A DNA stretch of 64,000 nucleotides from Psychrobacter aestuarii (GTDB lineage: Bacteria; Pseudomonadota; Gammaproteobacteria; Pseudomonadales; Moraxellaceae). The first letter of the stretch is position 1. Each line of letters starts with the position of its first letter. The translations under genes were made by a program, and so were the position numbers. The notes under the pieces are model-generated. The model was not told the DNA's origin, searched no databases, and saw only the letters and a program-made list of their open reading frames with translations. Below, one piece after another: positions 26,682 through 36,061 of the stretch. The stretch spans positions 744,001-808,000 of the forward strand of contig NZ_CAJGYT010000001.1 in NCBI RefSeq assembly GCF_904846035.1. Direction: 5' to 3'.

Positions 26682-28601
26682 TTAGTCATTAATAAAAATC
26701 AGCGCCAAACGGATGGTGTTGTAGCTGATGCGCCCTTCTAGATACTCATGCAGCGGGCGCAGCTTGATATCACCATCATCGGTGGTGTTGTTTGGGTCAT
26801 TTTCTGCCTGCACGCTGGTATAGGCGCTGTACACCGCGTCGATGATGTCGTCATCAGGGCGCAGATGCTCACAGGCAAGCGTCGGGTCACGTTGTTTTAG
26901 CTCACTGATATGGCGCATGATGGTCGATTGCGCCAGACCGCGCGCTTCGGCAATTTCAGCAATACTAAAGCTCTCTTCGAGCAACAAGCGGGTTGCCTCA
27001 AGGGTGGTTTCGGATTTATCGGCGACTTGGTTGCCTTGTTTTTGCTGTTTTTGTTGCAGCTCGCGGCGCTTTTTTTGCAAGCGCTCGTAGCTGTCGATGA
27101 CCGTTTGGCTGAGCGTACCGCCCGATGTGAGTACAAAGTCAGTATGCGCTTTTGTCATGCTTTTTTCATCGAGCATGGCGTAGTTGGTTTCGGCCTCCTG
27201 TGAGAGCGCCAAAAACCGCTTGTCCGCGCCGCGTGCTAAGGGGTCAAGCTGCAAACTCATGGTGTTCATGCCGAGCAATTTTAGCCCTGAGAGCGACTTG
27301 AGGCGTGACAACGCCACGTAGCCTTGTCCCAGCTCAAAGGTGCGCGATAGGTCAATCTCGGCGGCATCCAAGGTCATGCCTTGGGATTTATGAATGGTAA
27401 TTGCCCAAGCCAGACACAAGGGCACTTGCGAGTAGCTTGCCAGCACTTCCCCGCTTTCATCTTCTATCATCCATTCTTCAGGCTCGGCGATGACTTCTTT
27501 ACCTGAGTTAAGACGCACGACGGGATATTTGACGGCGGTTTTTTTGTCACTTTTTTTGCTGTCTTTGTTGTCAGTATCTGTATCTGCGTCATCTTGCTTA
27601 TCATTGTGCTGCTCATCGTCTGCCGCGTCTTGCTCGGCGCGCTTGGTTTTACTGTCCATGCGGTTATCCGCCTTTAGACTCACCGCGCGAAAGCCGACCA
27701 GCTCGCCCATCGTGCCGTTAGAGACGCCAAGCTCGGCATTGTTTTTAATAAACATCACCTTTGCGCCCACGGTGAGCGTCAGTTGCTCTTGAGTGCGCAC
27801 GCTTTTTTTGAGTGTTTCGACCAGTTTGTCATCGCCATCACTGACCGCTTCAAAACAATAAGTCTCGCCATCGAGTTTGAGCAGCTCATTGTCATTGATC
27901 TTATTGACGTTTTGATTGTGCGTATATAGACGGGTGCGGCTGGCATGCACGTCTTGCACAGCGGTTTCTTCGAGCGCGGCAATGGCGTCAAAGCTTACGT
28001 CTTGGCGGCGGATTTGGTTTAGGATGTCATCAAGCCCCAGCGTCCCGTCTTGCTCGGCGTCATTTTGGCGATGCTGCTCGCTCAAATAGCAAATATGAAA
28101 CTTGGCATCGAGCCACGCCTCAGACATAAAGGCAAATTTGTCGCGGTTGCTCTCCCCGCGCTGACCGATGGGCGGCAGCTGAAAAAAGTCGCCTGCGACC
28201 ACCACCTGAATCCCGCCAAAGGGCGCATCGTCTTTACGCAAATGTTTTAAAACTTGATTGACCGCGTTTAGCTGCTTGGCATGCAGCATAGAGATTTCAT
28301 CAATAATCAGCACCGAGGTTTCTTTGACCCGCTCCACCAGCGGCTTTTTGCGCGCCAAAATACCCAAGTCCTTTTCGCTCAAGGTGTCTTTGATACCAAT
28401 GCCTGACCAGCTGTGAATGGTCGTGCCGTTCATGTGTGTCGCCGCAATACCTGTACTGGCAGTCACTGCCACAGGTACCCGCCGCGCACGCAGATAATGA
28501 ATATACTGATTAAGGGTATACGTTTTTCCTGCCCCTGCCGAGCCTGTCAAAAATACATTTTGACCCGTTTTTAAGATATCTAAAGCCGAAGACTGACGCA
28601 T
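26682..28601 (-). CDS. PIF1-like ATP-dependent helicase with C-terminal HTH
   Basis: A 639-residue SF1B-type helicase. The Walker A GSAGAGKT lies near residues 20-27, Walker B is LIIDEISM, followed by VVAGDFFQLPPI (motif III) and the C-terminal WAITIHKSQGMTL and GQGYVALSRLKSL motifs. Between them is a highly acidic, lysine-rich low-complexity insert of about 45 residues. The C-terminus carries a helix-turn-helix (FSIAEIAEARGLAQSTIMRHI), often attached to bacterial PIF1-like proteins. PIF1 enzymes unwind 5'-3' and resolve G-quadruplexes and forks. The ATG at 28601 is preferred; a TTG 14 codons earlier would add a hydrophobic, unlikely tail. Confidence 0.9.
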   Translation of the reverse strand: MRQSSALDILKTGQNVFLTGSAGAGKTYTLNQYIHYLRARRVPVAVTASTGIAATHMNGTTIHSWSGIGIKDTLSEKDLGILARKKPLVERVKETSVLIIDEISMLHAKQLNAVNQVLKHLRKDDAPFGGIQVVVAGDFFQLPPIGQRGESNRDKFAFMSEAWLDAKFHICYLSEQHRQNDAEQDGTLGLDDILNQIRRQDVSFDAIAALEETAVQDVHASRTRLYTHNQNVNKINDNELLKLDGETYCFEAVSDGDDKLVETLKKSVRTQEQLTLTVGAKVMFIKNNAELGVSNGTMGELVGFRAVSLKADNRMDSKTKRAEQDAADDEQHNDKQDDADTDTDNKDSKKSDKKTAVKYPVVRLNSGKEVIAEPEEWMIEDESGEVLASYSQVPLCLAWAITIHKSQGMTLDAAEIDLSRTFELGQGYVALSRLKSLSGLKLLGMNTMSLQLDPLARGADKRFLALSQEAETNYAMLDEKSMTKAHTDFVLTSGGTLSQTVIDSYERLQKKRRELQQKQQKQGNQVADKSETTLEATRLLLEESFSIAEIAEARGLAQSTIMRHISELKQRDPTLACEHLRPDDDIIDAVYSAYTSVQAENDPNNTTDDGDIKLRPLHEYLEGRISYNTIRLALIFIND

Positions 28602-28934
28602 ATAAAGAACCAAGCAAATAAAAATAACGGCGCAAAACGCCAATCTCGTTACTAAAAATGTCTAACCTGTAAGCCGAACATAACCCTGCACTATAAAAAC
28701 CTTTACTTATCCGTACCTTGTACAATAAGAATCCCACACATAACGAAAGGTTTTATTTGTTAGTTACAAACATTAGCAAATATTATTATTCCTCTAGGCA
28801 AAAGCCGAGTACGATGGAATGAGCGCCAACAAATGACAAGGATATTAAGTCATGGTGACGGATGTATGCTGACTTGTCAAAAAGGCGCGTCTGTATTATC
28901 TGATAAAACCAATAACACAACAAGGAGTTGTTTC
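28602..28934. other. 333-base divergent region upstream of the aldehyde dehydrogenase gene
   Basis: An open extension of the dehydrogenase frame reaches 28833 but lacks a ribosome binding site. No gene or clear operator was recognised. Confidence 0.4.
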
Positions 28935-30461
28935 ATGCTGTATACCAATCCCAATACCGATGGCAGTGCTGTCCAGTTTCGCGACACCTATGATAACTTT
29001 ATTAATAACGAATGGGTCGCACCTGCAGATGGCGAATACTTTGACGCTACCAGCCCTATCAATGGGCAGCTTATCTGTAAAGTGGCGCGCTCGAAAGAAG
29101 CTGACATCAATAAAGCGCTGGACGCCGCGCACGCTGCCAAAGACGCGTGGGGCAGCACCAGCACCACAGAGCGTGCCAATATTTTATTAAAACTTGCCGA
29201 TAGCATCGAAGCCAACCTTGAAAACATCGCCATCGCCGAAAGCTATGACAATGGCAAACCTGTCCGCGAAACCTTGAACGCTGATATTCCTTTAGCCGTT
29301 GACCATCTGCGCTACTTTGCAGGCTGTATCCGCGCGCAAGAAGGCGGCATCAGTCAGATTGATGAAGACACCGTCGCTTATCATTTTCATGAGCCACTCG
29401 GCGTGGTCGGTCAGATTATCCCTTGGAACTTCCCCATTTTGATGGCGATTTGGAAAATTGCCCCTGCCCTCGCAGCGGGTAACTGCATCGTCTTAAAGCC
29501 TGCCGAGCAAACCCCTGCGTCACTCATGTACTTACTCGATGTGGTCGGCGCGGCGGATATCTTGCCAAAAGGCGTACTCAACGTGGTCAATGGCTTTGGT
29601 GTCGAGGCGGGCAAACCGCTTGCATCCAGCCCGCGTATTAACAAGATTGCCTTTACTGGTGAGACCACCACAGGTCGCCTCATCATGCAGTACGCCAGCG
29701 AAAACATCATTCCTGTGACGCTCGAGCTTGGCGGCAAAAGCCCCAACATCTTCTTTGCCGATGTCATGGATGAAGACGATGACTTTTTGGACAAAGCGAT
29801 TGAAGGCTTGGTGCTGTTCGCCTTTAACCAAGGTGAAGTTTGTACCTGTCCCTCGCGCGCGCTGGTCCATGAGAGCATCTATGATAAGTTTATCGAGCGC
29901 TGCGTTGAGCGCGTCAAAGCCATCAAGCTTGGCAACCCACTCGACACCAATACCATGGTCGGCGCGCAAGCCAGCTCAGACCAATTAGAAAAAATCCTAT
30001 CGTATCTCGATATCGGTAAAAAAGAAGGCGCAAAAGTGCTGGTCGGCGGAGAGCAAGCCAAGCATGACGGCGATCTGAGCGATGGCTATTATGTCCAGCC
30101 CACGATTTTTGAGGGCACCAATGACATGCGTATCTTCCAAGAAGAAATCTTTGGTCCTGTGCTTGCCGTAACCACCTTTAAAGACGATGAAGAAGCGATG
30201 AGTATCGCTAACGACACCCTATACGGTCTGGGCGCTGGCGTCTGGACGCGTAACGGTACGCGCGCGTATCGCTTTGGTCGCGGTATCAAAGCAGGTCGCG
30301 TCTGGACCAACTGCTACCACCATTACCCCGCACACGCGGCGTTCGGCGGTTATAAACAATCAGGCATCGGCCGCGAAAACCACAAGATGATGCTCGATCA
30401 TTATCAACAGACCAAAAACATGCTGGTCTCTTACAGCGACAAAGCGCTGGGCTTCTTCTAA
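28935..30461 (+). CDS. NAD-dependent acetaldehyde/aldehyde dehydrogenase (ExaC/AldB type)
   Basis: A 508-residue enzyme oxidising aldehydes, probably acetaldehyde from ethanol, to acids. Catalytic Glu lies in [12 protein letters not shown] and the catalytic Cys in [12 protein letters not shown], a sequence characteristic of the ExaC/AldB branch; [19 protein letters not shown] forms the cofactor site. The ATG at 28935 has AAGGAG seven bases upstream. It is followed 6 bases later by a 170-bp MITE-like element, then an alcohol dehydrogenase and DUF779, the usual partner of this ALDH branch. Confidence 0.93.
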   Translation: MLYTNPNTDGSAVQFRDTYDNFINNEWVAPADGEYFDATSPINGQLICKVARSKEADINKALDAAHAAKDAWGSTSTTERANILLKLADSIEANLENIAIAESYDNGKPVRETLNADIPLAVDHLRYFAGCIRAQEGGISQIDEDTVAYHFHEPLGVVGQIIPWNFPILMAIWKIAPALAAGNCIVLKPAEQTPASLMYLLDVVGAADILPKGVLNVVNGFGVEAGKPLASSPRINKIAFTGETTTGRLIMQYASENIIPVTLELGGKSPNIFFADVMDEDDDFLDKAIEGLVLFAFNQGEVCTCPSRALVHESIYDKFIERCVERVKAIKLGNPLDTNTMVGAQASSDQLEKILSYLDIGKKEGAKVLVGGEQAKHDGDLSDGYYVQPTIFEGTNDMRIFQEEIFGPVLAVTTFKDDEEAMSIANDTLYGLGAGVWTRNGTRAYRFGRGIKAGRVWTNCYHHYPAHAAFGGYKQSGIGRENHKMMLDHYQQTKNMLVSYSDKALGFF

Positions 30462-30467
30462 ATCCTA

Positions 30468-30637
30468 GGGCATGTCATCATTTAGATAGCGAGGCTTAAA
30501 ATGAGATAAATCGCAGTCAAACAAGGAAAAAATTGCAGAGAATATAGTCATATTCACAAGATTTTCGACGCTGTTTGGCAAGATTTAGCCATTTTAAGAC
30601 CGCTAAATCACTTGATGGGCTAATTGATGACATGTCC
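30468..30637. mobile_element. 170-bp MITE-like element, copy 1
   Basis: Terminal inverted repeats GGGCATGTCATCA (30468-30480) and TGATGACATGTCC (30625-30637) match at 12 of 13 positions and are flanked by TA on both sides (30466-30467, 30638-30639). It has no coding capacity. Its interior shares blocks such as AAAATGAGATAAAT, CAAACAAGGAAAA and GATTTAGCCATTTT with the reverse complement of the element at 32053-32222, which is exactly the same length. It lies 6 bases after the aldehyde dehydrogenase stop codon. The TA duplication suggests mobilisation by an IS5/IS427-like or mariner-like transposase encoded elsewhere; that is inference. Confidence 0.82.
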
Positions 30638-30883
30638 TAGGCCCCACGCAATACCTCCTATTGCTCATCCACCCTAAAATGATTACTAGAATGCCTTTTT
30701 TGCAGATGGTGTGCCAAGCGCACACTGTCGGCAAAAATGCGCACGCCAGCCTTGTCACTCGTCTTTTTGTTGTTGCGTCATCACGGATTGGCAATAGCGC
30801 TGCTCTATTTTTCAATGTTTGTGCGATAACCGTTTTAGAAACCATCACCCTTTAATAATTTATCATAACTAAGCGAGCACACT

Positions 30884-31912
30884 ATGAGCACTACCATGAA
30901 AGCTGCCGTCCTCCATGAATTTGGTCAATCTCTGCAAATCGAGCAAGTCGCCATCCCTACCCCAAAGGCAGGACAAATCGTCGTCAAGCTGCGCGCCTCA
31001 GGCGTCTGTCATACCGACTTGCACGCCGTAGAAGGCGACTGGCCTGTCAAGCCAAGCCCGCCGTTTATTCCCGGTCACGAAGGGGTCGGCGTGGTCTCTG
31101 CTGTGGGCGAAGGCGTCAAGCACGTCAAAGAAGGTGACCGCGTGGGCGTGCCGTGGCTGTACTCTGCCTGTGGGCACTGTACGCACTGCTTGGGCGGCTG
31201 GGAAACCTTGTGCGAAGAACAAGAAAACACAGGCTACTCGGTCAATGGCAGCTTTTCTGAATACGTGCTCGCGGATGCCGACTATGTCGGACACATCCCT
31301 GACAATGTGGACTTTATCGAAATTGCGCCCGTCTTGTGCGCAGGCGTGACCGTATATAAAGGTCTAAAAATGACCGAAGCACGCCCTGGCGAGTGGGTGG
31401 TCATCTCAGGCATCGGCGGCTTGGGGCACATGGCGGTACAGTATGCCGTTGCCATGGGACTCAATGTCGCCGCTGTCGATATTGATGATGACAAGCTCGA
31501 CTTGGCAAAACGCCTCGGCGCAACCGTCACCGTCAATGCCAAAAACACCGACCCTGCAGAATACCTAAAAGAAGAAATCGGCGGCGCCCATGGCGCATTG
31601 ATTACCGCCGTATCCGAAAAAGCCTTTGAGCAAGCGCTTGGCATGGTGCGCCGTGGCGGTACTGTGGTGCTAAACGGTCTGCCACCAGGCGACTTCCCGC
31701 TGTCTATCTTTAATACTGTATTAAACGGCATCACCATTCGCGGCTCTATCGTGGGTACGCGCCTCGACTTGCAAGAGTCGCTGGACATGGCGGCAGCGGG
31801 CAAAGTCAAAGCCACGGTCAAAGCCGAACCGCTTGAGAACATCAATGATATCTTTGAGCGTATGCGTAACGGTAAGATTGAAGGGCGTATCGTCATTGAT
31901 TACAACATGTAG
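30884..31912 (+). CDS. adhP: Zinc-dependent alcohol dehydrogenase (AdhP/AdhA type)
   Basis: A 342-residue medium-chain NAD-dependent alcohol dehydrogenase, probably ethanol-active. Catalytic zinc ligands are in [15 protein letters not shown] and PGHEGVG; the structural zinc loop is [15 protein letters not shown]; the cofactor fold is [13 protein letters not shown]. Length fits AdhP (about 340). It lies between an aldehyde dehydrogenase and DUF779, completing an ethanol-to-acetate route, and is bracketed by two oppositely oriented MITE-like elements, so its promoter is likely separate from that of the upstream gene. Confidence 0.93.
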   Translation: MSTTMKAAVLHEFGQSLQIEQVAIPTPKAGQIVVKLRASGVCHTDLHAVEGDWPVKPSPPFIPGHEGVGVVSAVGEGVKHVKEGDRVGVPWLYSACGHCTHCLGGWETLCEEQENTGYSVNGSFSEYVLADADYVGHIPDNVDFIEIAPVLCAGVTVYKGLKMTEARPGEWVVISGIGGLGHMAVQYAVAMGLNVAAVDIDDDKLDLAKRLGATVTVNAKNTDPAEYLKEEIGGAHGALITAVSEKAFEQALGMVRRGGTVVLNGLPPGDFPLSIFNTVLNGITIRGSIVGTRLDLQESLDMAAAGKVKATVKAEPLENINDIFERMRNGKIEGRIVIDYNM

Positions 31913-31975
31913 TGATGAGGGCGTGTCCCTGATGCGCTAACAGCATAGCAAACAGCGCACACCAACCCATCATGC

Positions 31976-32035
31976 AGGTCGTAATGCCCATCGCCATCTT
32001 CAATACAAGGTGACGAAGGGTACTACGACCTTTTT
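31976..32035 (+). terminator. Possible long-loop terminator after adhP
   Basis: GGTCGTA pairs with TACGACC, followed by five T. The loop is about 40 bases, so it is weaker than other terminators here. Confidence 0.45.
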
Positions 32036-32052
32036 GCATTTATGGCATACTA

Positions 32053-32222
32053 GGGCGTGTCTTCAATTCAAACGTCTATGACTAAATGGGCTAAAAATGG
32101 CTAAATCTTCGGCAAACGGTGTCAAATAGCTGGTTAATATCTCGATATTATCTGCGCTATTTTCCTTGTTTGCCTTTAATTTATCTCATTTTTATCACCA
32201 TTTTTAAAATGAAGACACGCCC
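32053..32222. mobile_element. 170-bp MITE-like element, copy 2 (opposite orientation)
   Basis: Perfect 13-bp terminal inverted repeats, GGGCGTGTCTTCA and TGAAGACACGCCC, are flanked by TA (32051-32052 and 32223-32224). It is 170 bases, equal to copy 1, and related to it internally when reverse-complemented. It ends 50 bases before DUF779, so it may sit in or supply that gene's promoter. No ORF is present. Confidence 0.85.
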
Positions 32223-32272
32223 TAAACAAACAAGAAACTCATTATAAAGACAACAATAACAAGGAGTAGACC

Positions 32273-32602
32273 ATGAAACTACAAGCCACCGATGCCTGCC
32301 GCGAGCTGATTGACCTACTAAAATCCAAGCATGGCGAGCTGATGTTTCACCAATCGGGCGGCTGCTGCGATGGCAGCTCACCCATGTGCTATCCGCTTGG
32401 CGAATTCAAAGTCGGCGGGCAAGACGTGCTGGTCGGCGAGCTGGCGGGTTGTCCGTTTTATATGGGGCGCGCGCAGTACAAGCTGTGGGAGCACACCGAC
32501 TTGACCATTGATGTGGTCAATGGGCGCGGCGCGAGCTTTTCTTTAGAAATCCCTGAGGGCAAACGCTTTATCGTACGCTCGGATGTGTGCGCTATAGATT
32601 GA
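32273..32602 (+). CDS. DUF779 domain-containing protein
   Basis: A 109-residue cytoplasmic protein of the DUF779 family. The cysteine-rich SGGCCDGSSPMCYP motif near residues 28-41 is characteristic and could bind metal; a further conserved segment is the MGRAQYKLWEHT block. DUF779 genes are typically linked to ExaC-type aldehyde dehydrogenases, here about 1.8 kb upstream and separated by adhP and two MITE-like elements. Its role is unknown, perhaps handling the aldehyde or maturing the enzyme. AAGGAG lies seven bases before the ATG. Its 3' end overlaps the convergent NERD gene by 11 bases. Confidence 0.9.
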   Translation: MKLQATDACRELIDLLKSKHGELMFHQSGGCCDGSSPMCYPLGEFKVGGQDVLVGELAGCPFYMGRAQYKLWEHTDLTIDVVNGRGASFSLEIPEGKRFIVRSDVCAID

Positions 32603-33521
32603 CCATGCCACGGCATTTCGGGAAACTTGTGCAGCCATAAAACGCTTGCCCTGCCCGCGTACCTGTCTTTGCCACGCGCTTGACCATCGCGCCCTGACAC
32701 TTTGGGCATATTGGTGCGCTGAGCTTTTCTTGACTTGGCTTGTCTTCGTTGACGGTTTCTTCTTTCAAGGTTTCTTGGCTTAGGACTTCTTTTATCACCG
32801 TATTTTGATTTGCTGGCGTTTCTTGAGCTGGCGTTTCTACTTCGGTTTGTCCAGACCAACGCTCATAGACATGGACTTTGGGACGTTCTTTGACAACTTC
32901 TCGCGCGCTGTCTTTTTCTTCTACTTGTGACTGATTTGCGGGCTTGTTTGGCTCAGCGTGCTTTTCTTTTAAGTAGGTTTTGTGCTGTTGATTCGTGCGC
33001 CACGACTTGCTAAAACGCTGGCTATGAATCTGCTCGACGATGGCGTGTACCTCATCAGGCGTTAATAGTACGTCTTGTTTTTGCTTAATATAACTGATGA
33101 TGCCGCTATCAAGCACATGCGCGGGCAAGGCGTCACGCGTCTTGATTTTTGCCTCACCAATAAAGGCAATGACGGAGTGAAAATACTGCGGCTCTAGCGC
33201 CAAGACGTCCGACAATGCCTTGATGTGTAGATAATTCTGATGCAGTGGGTTTTGAAACTTGTACTTTTTACCCATAATCGTCTGTGTCCATTGCCGCTGA
33301 TGCTCGCTACCAAATATCCAGCCTTTATAATTTTTGGTCTCAATCACAAAAATACCATAGGGCGAGACGATGATATGGTCGATTTGCGTGCTGCCGCCAT
33401 TAGCCAGCGGCAACGTCACATTGTTGATGCGCTGATAGATCGTCTTATCGAGCGCCAGCCACGTGGCAAGGTTAATGACGCCCTCGCCCAGCATCCCTTT
33501 TACCGTAGACATCAATGACAT
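32592..33521 (-). CDS. NERD-domain nuclease-like protein with topoisomerase-type zinc finger
   Basis: A 309-residue protein. The NERD domain (residues about 10-130) shows IDHIIVSPYGIFVIETKNYKG, where Asp and the E-x-K pair form the PD-(D/E)XK-type nuclease core. A long charged, Lys/Glu-rich linker with repeated QETLKEE-like stretches follows, and the C-terminus is a zf-C4 topoisomerase finger (CPKCQGAMV, then YGCTSFPKCRG) likely to bind DNA. Such fusions are widespread but uncharacterised, and act presumably in DNA processing. The linker (about 190-270) has strongly biased composition. It converges with DUF779 and overlaps it by 11 bases. Confidence 0.9.
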   Translation of the reverse strand: MSLMSTVKGMLGEGVINLATWLALDKTIYQRINNVTLPLANGGSTQIDHIIVSPYGIFVIETKNYKGWIFGSEHQRQWTQTIMGKKYKFQNPLHQNYLHIKALSDVLALEPQYFHSVIAFIGEAKIKTRDALPAHVLDSGIISYIKQKQDVLLTPDEVHAIVEQIHSQRFSKSWRTNQQHKTYLKEKHAEPNKPANQSQVEEKDSAREVVKERPKVHVYERWSGQTEVETPAQETPANQNTVIKEVLSQETLKEETVNEDKPSQEKLSAPICPKCQGAMVKRVAKTGTRAGQAFYGCTSFPKCRGMVNL

Positions 33522-33855
33522 AGCGCGCCCCTTTTTGTTATTTAAACCGTTACCCTAGCCATTAAGCGCGGTCAATCAATGCCGAGCACTGGCTGATTTT
33601 TGAAACTCAAACCTTGAAGATGACCCTAGCAGCAAATGCTTTTGGTAATCCCCATCAATCATGCTCTATTTTTGCGTTATTATGAGCGATAATCGGGAGA
33701 AAGGCACGGGGTTTGGTGGGCGTTATTCAATTGAGTGATATGTTTTTTTGCTCTTATACGCTAGAAAATTTAACCCGCTATTTGTTATCGCACTATCGTT
33801 TTTATCCATAAATCTAGGTATATTAGATGACAAATGTACGCCATATAGATTACTC
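33522..33855. other. 334-base intergenic region
   Basis: It is divergent between the NERD gene and the DUF4424 gene. An open frame upstream of the DUF4424 start reaches 33748 but encodes no typical signal. Nothing else was recognised. Confidence 0.4.
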
Positions 33856-34845
33856 ATGATGAAAAACCCATATTACTTATTACCCAAAGCCGTCTTTATA
33901 ACCTGTGGTCTTGCTGCCACTGCTTTATTACCTATTATCGTTCAAGCCAATGATTCTACAGGCTATGTGGGAACGGGCGGCGTTGAATATATTAAAAATA
34001 AAAACATCAGTATGCACAGCGAGGACTTGTATATTTCAAAAGATGAAATCCGCGTCAATTATGAGTTTAAAAACCTCAGCAATAAGGACATAACCGAGAC
34101 GATTTTATTTCCTATGCCTGCTGTACCCAGCTTTCTCGACTCAGATTATGCCGACACAGATTCCACTTATGATAGCTTTAAAGTATGGGTCAATGGACGC
34201 GCCATTCAGCCAAAATTGCATGTACGCACCTTTATGAGTCCTCTTGTTATAGAAAATGGCTACTCTACCCATACAGATGAGGCAGTCGATACGACCGATA
34301 TATTTAAATCTTGCGGTATCACCGATACGGATATGCTCGCTCCTTGGACATATCAAGTGTATGCGGAAGACGTGAATCGAAAGCTGTTGGCTTGTGATAA
34401 TCCACAATTAACTCGGTTTATTAAGGATAGGACAGATTCTTATATTTTTTGGGATTCACAAATCATCTATAGCTGGCAGCAAACCTTTAAAGCCAATAGC
34501 ACAACCACCGTTAAGCATACCTATGCCCCACTCGTGGGCGGCTCTGTACATTTAGGAGAAGAAGAATTTGGGAATTTTTGCGTAGATGACTATACGCGAC
34601 GTGGGTTTCATAAGAGTGGCGCACGCCCTTATCAAGCGCTGAGCTATATTCTAACGACAGGTGCAAACTGGGCAAAACCCATCAAAGATTTTACCTTAAC
34701 TGTCGAGCGTGATAAGAACGAGCTGGTATCGTTTTGTTGGCAGGGCAAAGGCAAAGTGAAAAAAATTGCGCCCAACACGTTTCAAATCAAAGAGTCTGAT
34801 TTTGTACCCACCCATGATTTTGATGTGATATTTGTTCATAAATAA
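33856..34845 (+). CDS. Exported DUF4424 family protein
   Basis: A 329-residue protein with an N-terminal signal peptide (MMKNPYYLLPKAVF..., cleavage probably after VQA near residue 31). The mature part begins with a long beta-rich domain (GTGGVEYIKNKNISMHSEDLYIS, then VNYEFKN) typical of the DUF4424 family, whose function is unknown. An upstream extension to 33748 also opens with a hydrophobic stretch, so the true start is uncertain. The gene is somewhat more AT-rich than its neighbours. Periplasmic or outer-surface location is inferred. Confidence 0.7.
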   Translation: MMKNPYYLLPKAVFITCGLAATALLPIIVQANDSTGYVGTGGVEYIKNKNISMHSEDLYISKDEIRVNYEFKNLSNKDITETILFPMPAVPSFLDSDYADTDSTYDSFKVWVNGRAIQPKLHVRTFMSPLVIENGYSTHTDEAVDTTDIFKSCGITDTDMLAPWTYQVYAEDVNRKLLACDNPQLTRFIKDRTDSYIFWDSQIIYSWQQTFKANSTTTVKHTYAPLVGGSVHLGEEEFGNFCVDDYTRRGFHKSGARPYQALSYILTTGANWAKPIKDFTLTVERDKNELVSFCWQGKGKVKKIAPNTFQIKESDFVPTHDFDVIFVHK

Positions 34846-34945
34846 CTTTTGATGGTGTGGGTTAGCTTTCTCAAGTATCTTCTAAATCTTATATTTTTTC
34901 ATATCTAGCTCACTTCGACTCACATTTTAATCTAGGAGATAACTT

Positions 34946-35935
34946 ATGAACTCTAAACACGATATAGCCCAATATATGGAAGAGATAAATCTTGCCCTCC
35001 AACAGGACTATTTGCAAATACAGAGTAGAGTTAAACAAGATCCTGGAACTGCTGGTGATCAAGCTGAAGAAACATGGGCTGAGGTTCTAAGGAAATGGCT
35101 TCCCAGTCACTATCACATTGTTACGAAAGGAAGAGTTCTAGGTCTAGACGGAACAGCATCTCCACAAATCGATATTCTGATTCTTTGGCCACACTACCCT
35201 CCTTTTTTATTAAATAAAAAGCTTTATATAGCATCTGGTGTTGCTGCTGCTTTTGAGTGCAAACTTACTTTCAAGCTAAGTCATTTGAAAAAATTATTTG
35301 AAAATGCAAAATCTTTGACCGAAATTACTAACAGTGAATACTGCAAAAGAAGAAACAAAAGAAAAAGGGAGGGTGGCAATTACTCCTATGAAGAGTATCA
35401 TAGAATTTTCGATTATGGATTGTTAGCTCATTCTTTTGAAGAAACAATAAAAAGTCCTAGTAAAGTTACTGATAAAATAGTTGAGTTAGATAAACATATT
35501 GCGAAACATCCTAATCAAATGGTCGATTTAATTTGTGTTCAAAATCTCGGTTCTTGGTCTAGTGAAAAGTACGCTATCACTTCAGCGCCGATAGTATCGG
35601 AAAACAATACTTATTCAATGTCATATTTCCCGTTCCCATCTACAAATTACACATGTCTATCAAAGGAAGATTGGAATGTAGACTCCGACGTATATAACAA
35701 CTTCTCTCCTTTAGGTTCATTTATCGCTAGATTATATACTAAGCTATCTAGAACTGACACAAGTTTAGTACCTATGAAAGAATATTTAGTTAGCTCTCTT
35801 TCCGCTGGAAAAAGTAGTAGTTCACGAAGGCTTTGGGAAGATCTTGAGATCCCGAATGATTTATGGCGGTTAAGTGAAGTAAATAGAAATAGAGGCGACT
35901 TTTTTCTTTATGACTTTACCTTTTTAGGATACTGA
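34946..35935 (+). CDS. DUF6602-like PD-(D/E)XK nuclease-fold protein
   Basis: A 329-residue soluble protein. The N-terminal half fits the DUF6602 pattern: GDQAEETWAEVLRKWLPSHYHI, then PQIDILILWP and AAFECKLTF near residues 75 and 106, giving the D-x(n)-E-x-K arrangement of PD-(D/E)XK nucleases. The C-terminal half is helical with no recognised motif. Codon use is strikingly AT-rich compared with the flanking tkt and DUF4424 genes, suggesting acquisition. Homologues of this family often occur in variable, defence-associated loci, but no obvious partner gene is here. AGGAGA lies eight bases before the ATG. Confidence 0.72.
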   Translation: MNSKHDIAQYMEEINLALQQDYLQIQSRVKQDPGTAGDQAEETWAEVLRKWLPSHYHIVTKGRVLGLDGTASPQIDILILWPHYPPFLLNKKLYIASGVAAAFECKLTFKLSHLKKLFENAKSLTEITNSEYCKRRNKRKREGGNYSYEEYHRIFDYGLLAHSFEETIKSPSKVTDKIVELDKHIAKHPNQMVDLICVQNLGSWSSEKYAITSAPIVSENNTYSMSYFPFPSTNYTCLSKEDWNVDSDVYNNFSPLGSFIARLYTKLSRTDTSLVPMKEYLVSSLSAGKSSSSRRLWEDLEIPNDLWRLSEVNRNRGDFFLYDFTFLGY

Positions 35936-36003
35936 TAATACAAAATTTGAGTATCGCACACTTTTTTCAATCTATATTGAATCAATTTTCACTGTCTTCA
36001 ATT

Positions 36004-36040
36004 AAAAAAGCCACCAGATTTCTCTGATGGCTTTTTTTAA
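36004..36040. terminator. Bidirectional terminator between DUF6602 gene and tkt
   Basis: GCCACCAGA pairs imperfectly with TCTGATGGC (one mismatch), with six A before and seven T after. Confidence 0.8.
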
Positions 36041-36061
36041 ACACTAACTAAGTTAAGTTTA

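Noticed and set aside
31919..31929. GGGCGTGTCCC near adhP stop resembling a MITE end
   Set aside because: Only the first nine bases match the terminal repeat and there is no partner end at 170 bases, so it was not counted as a third copy.
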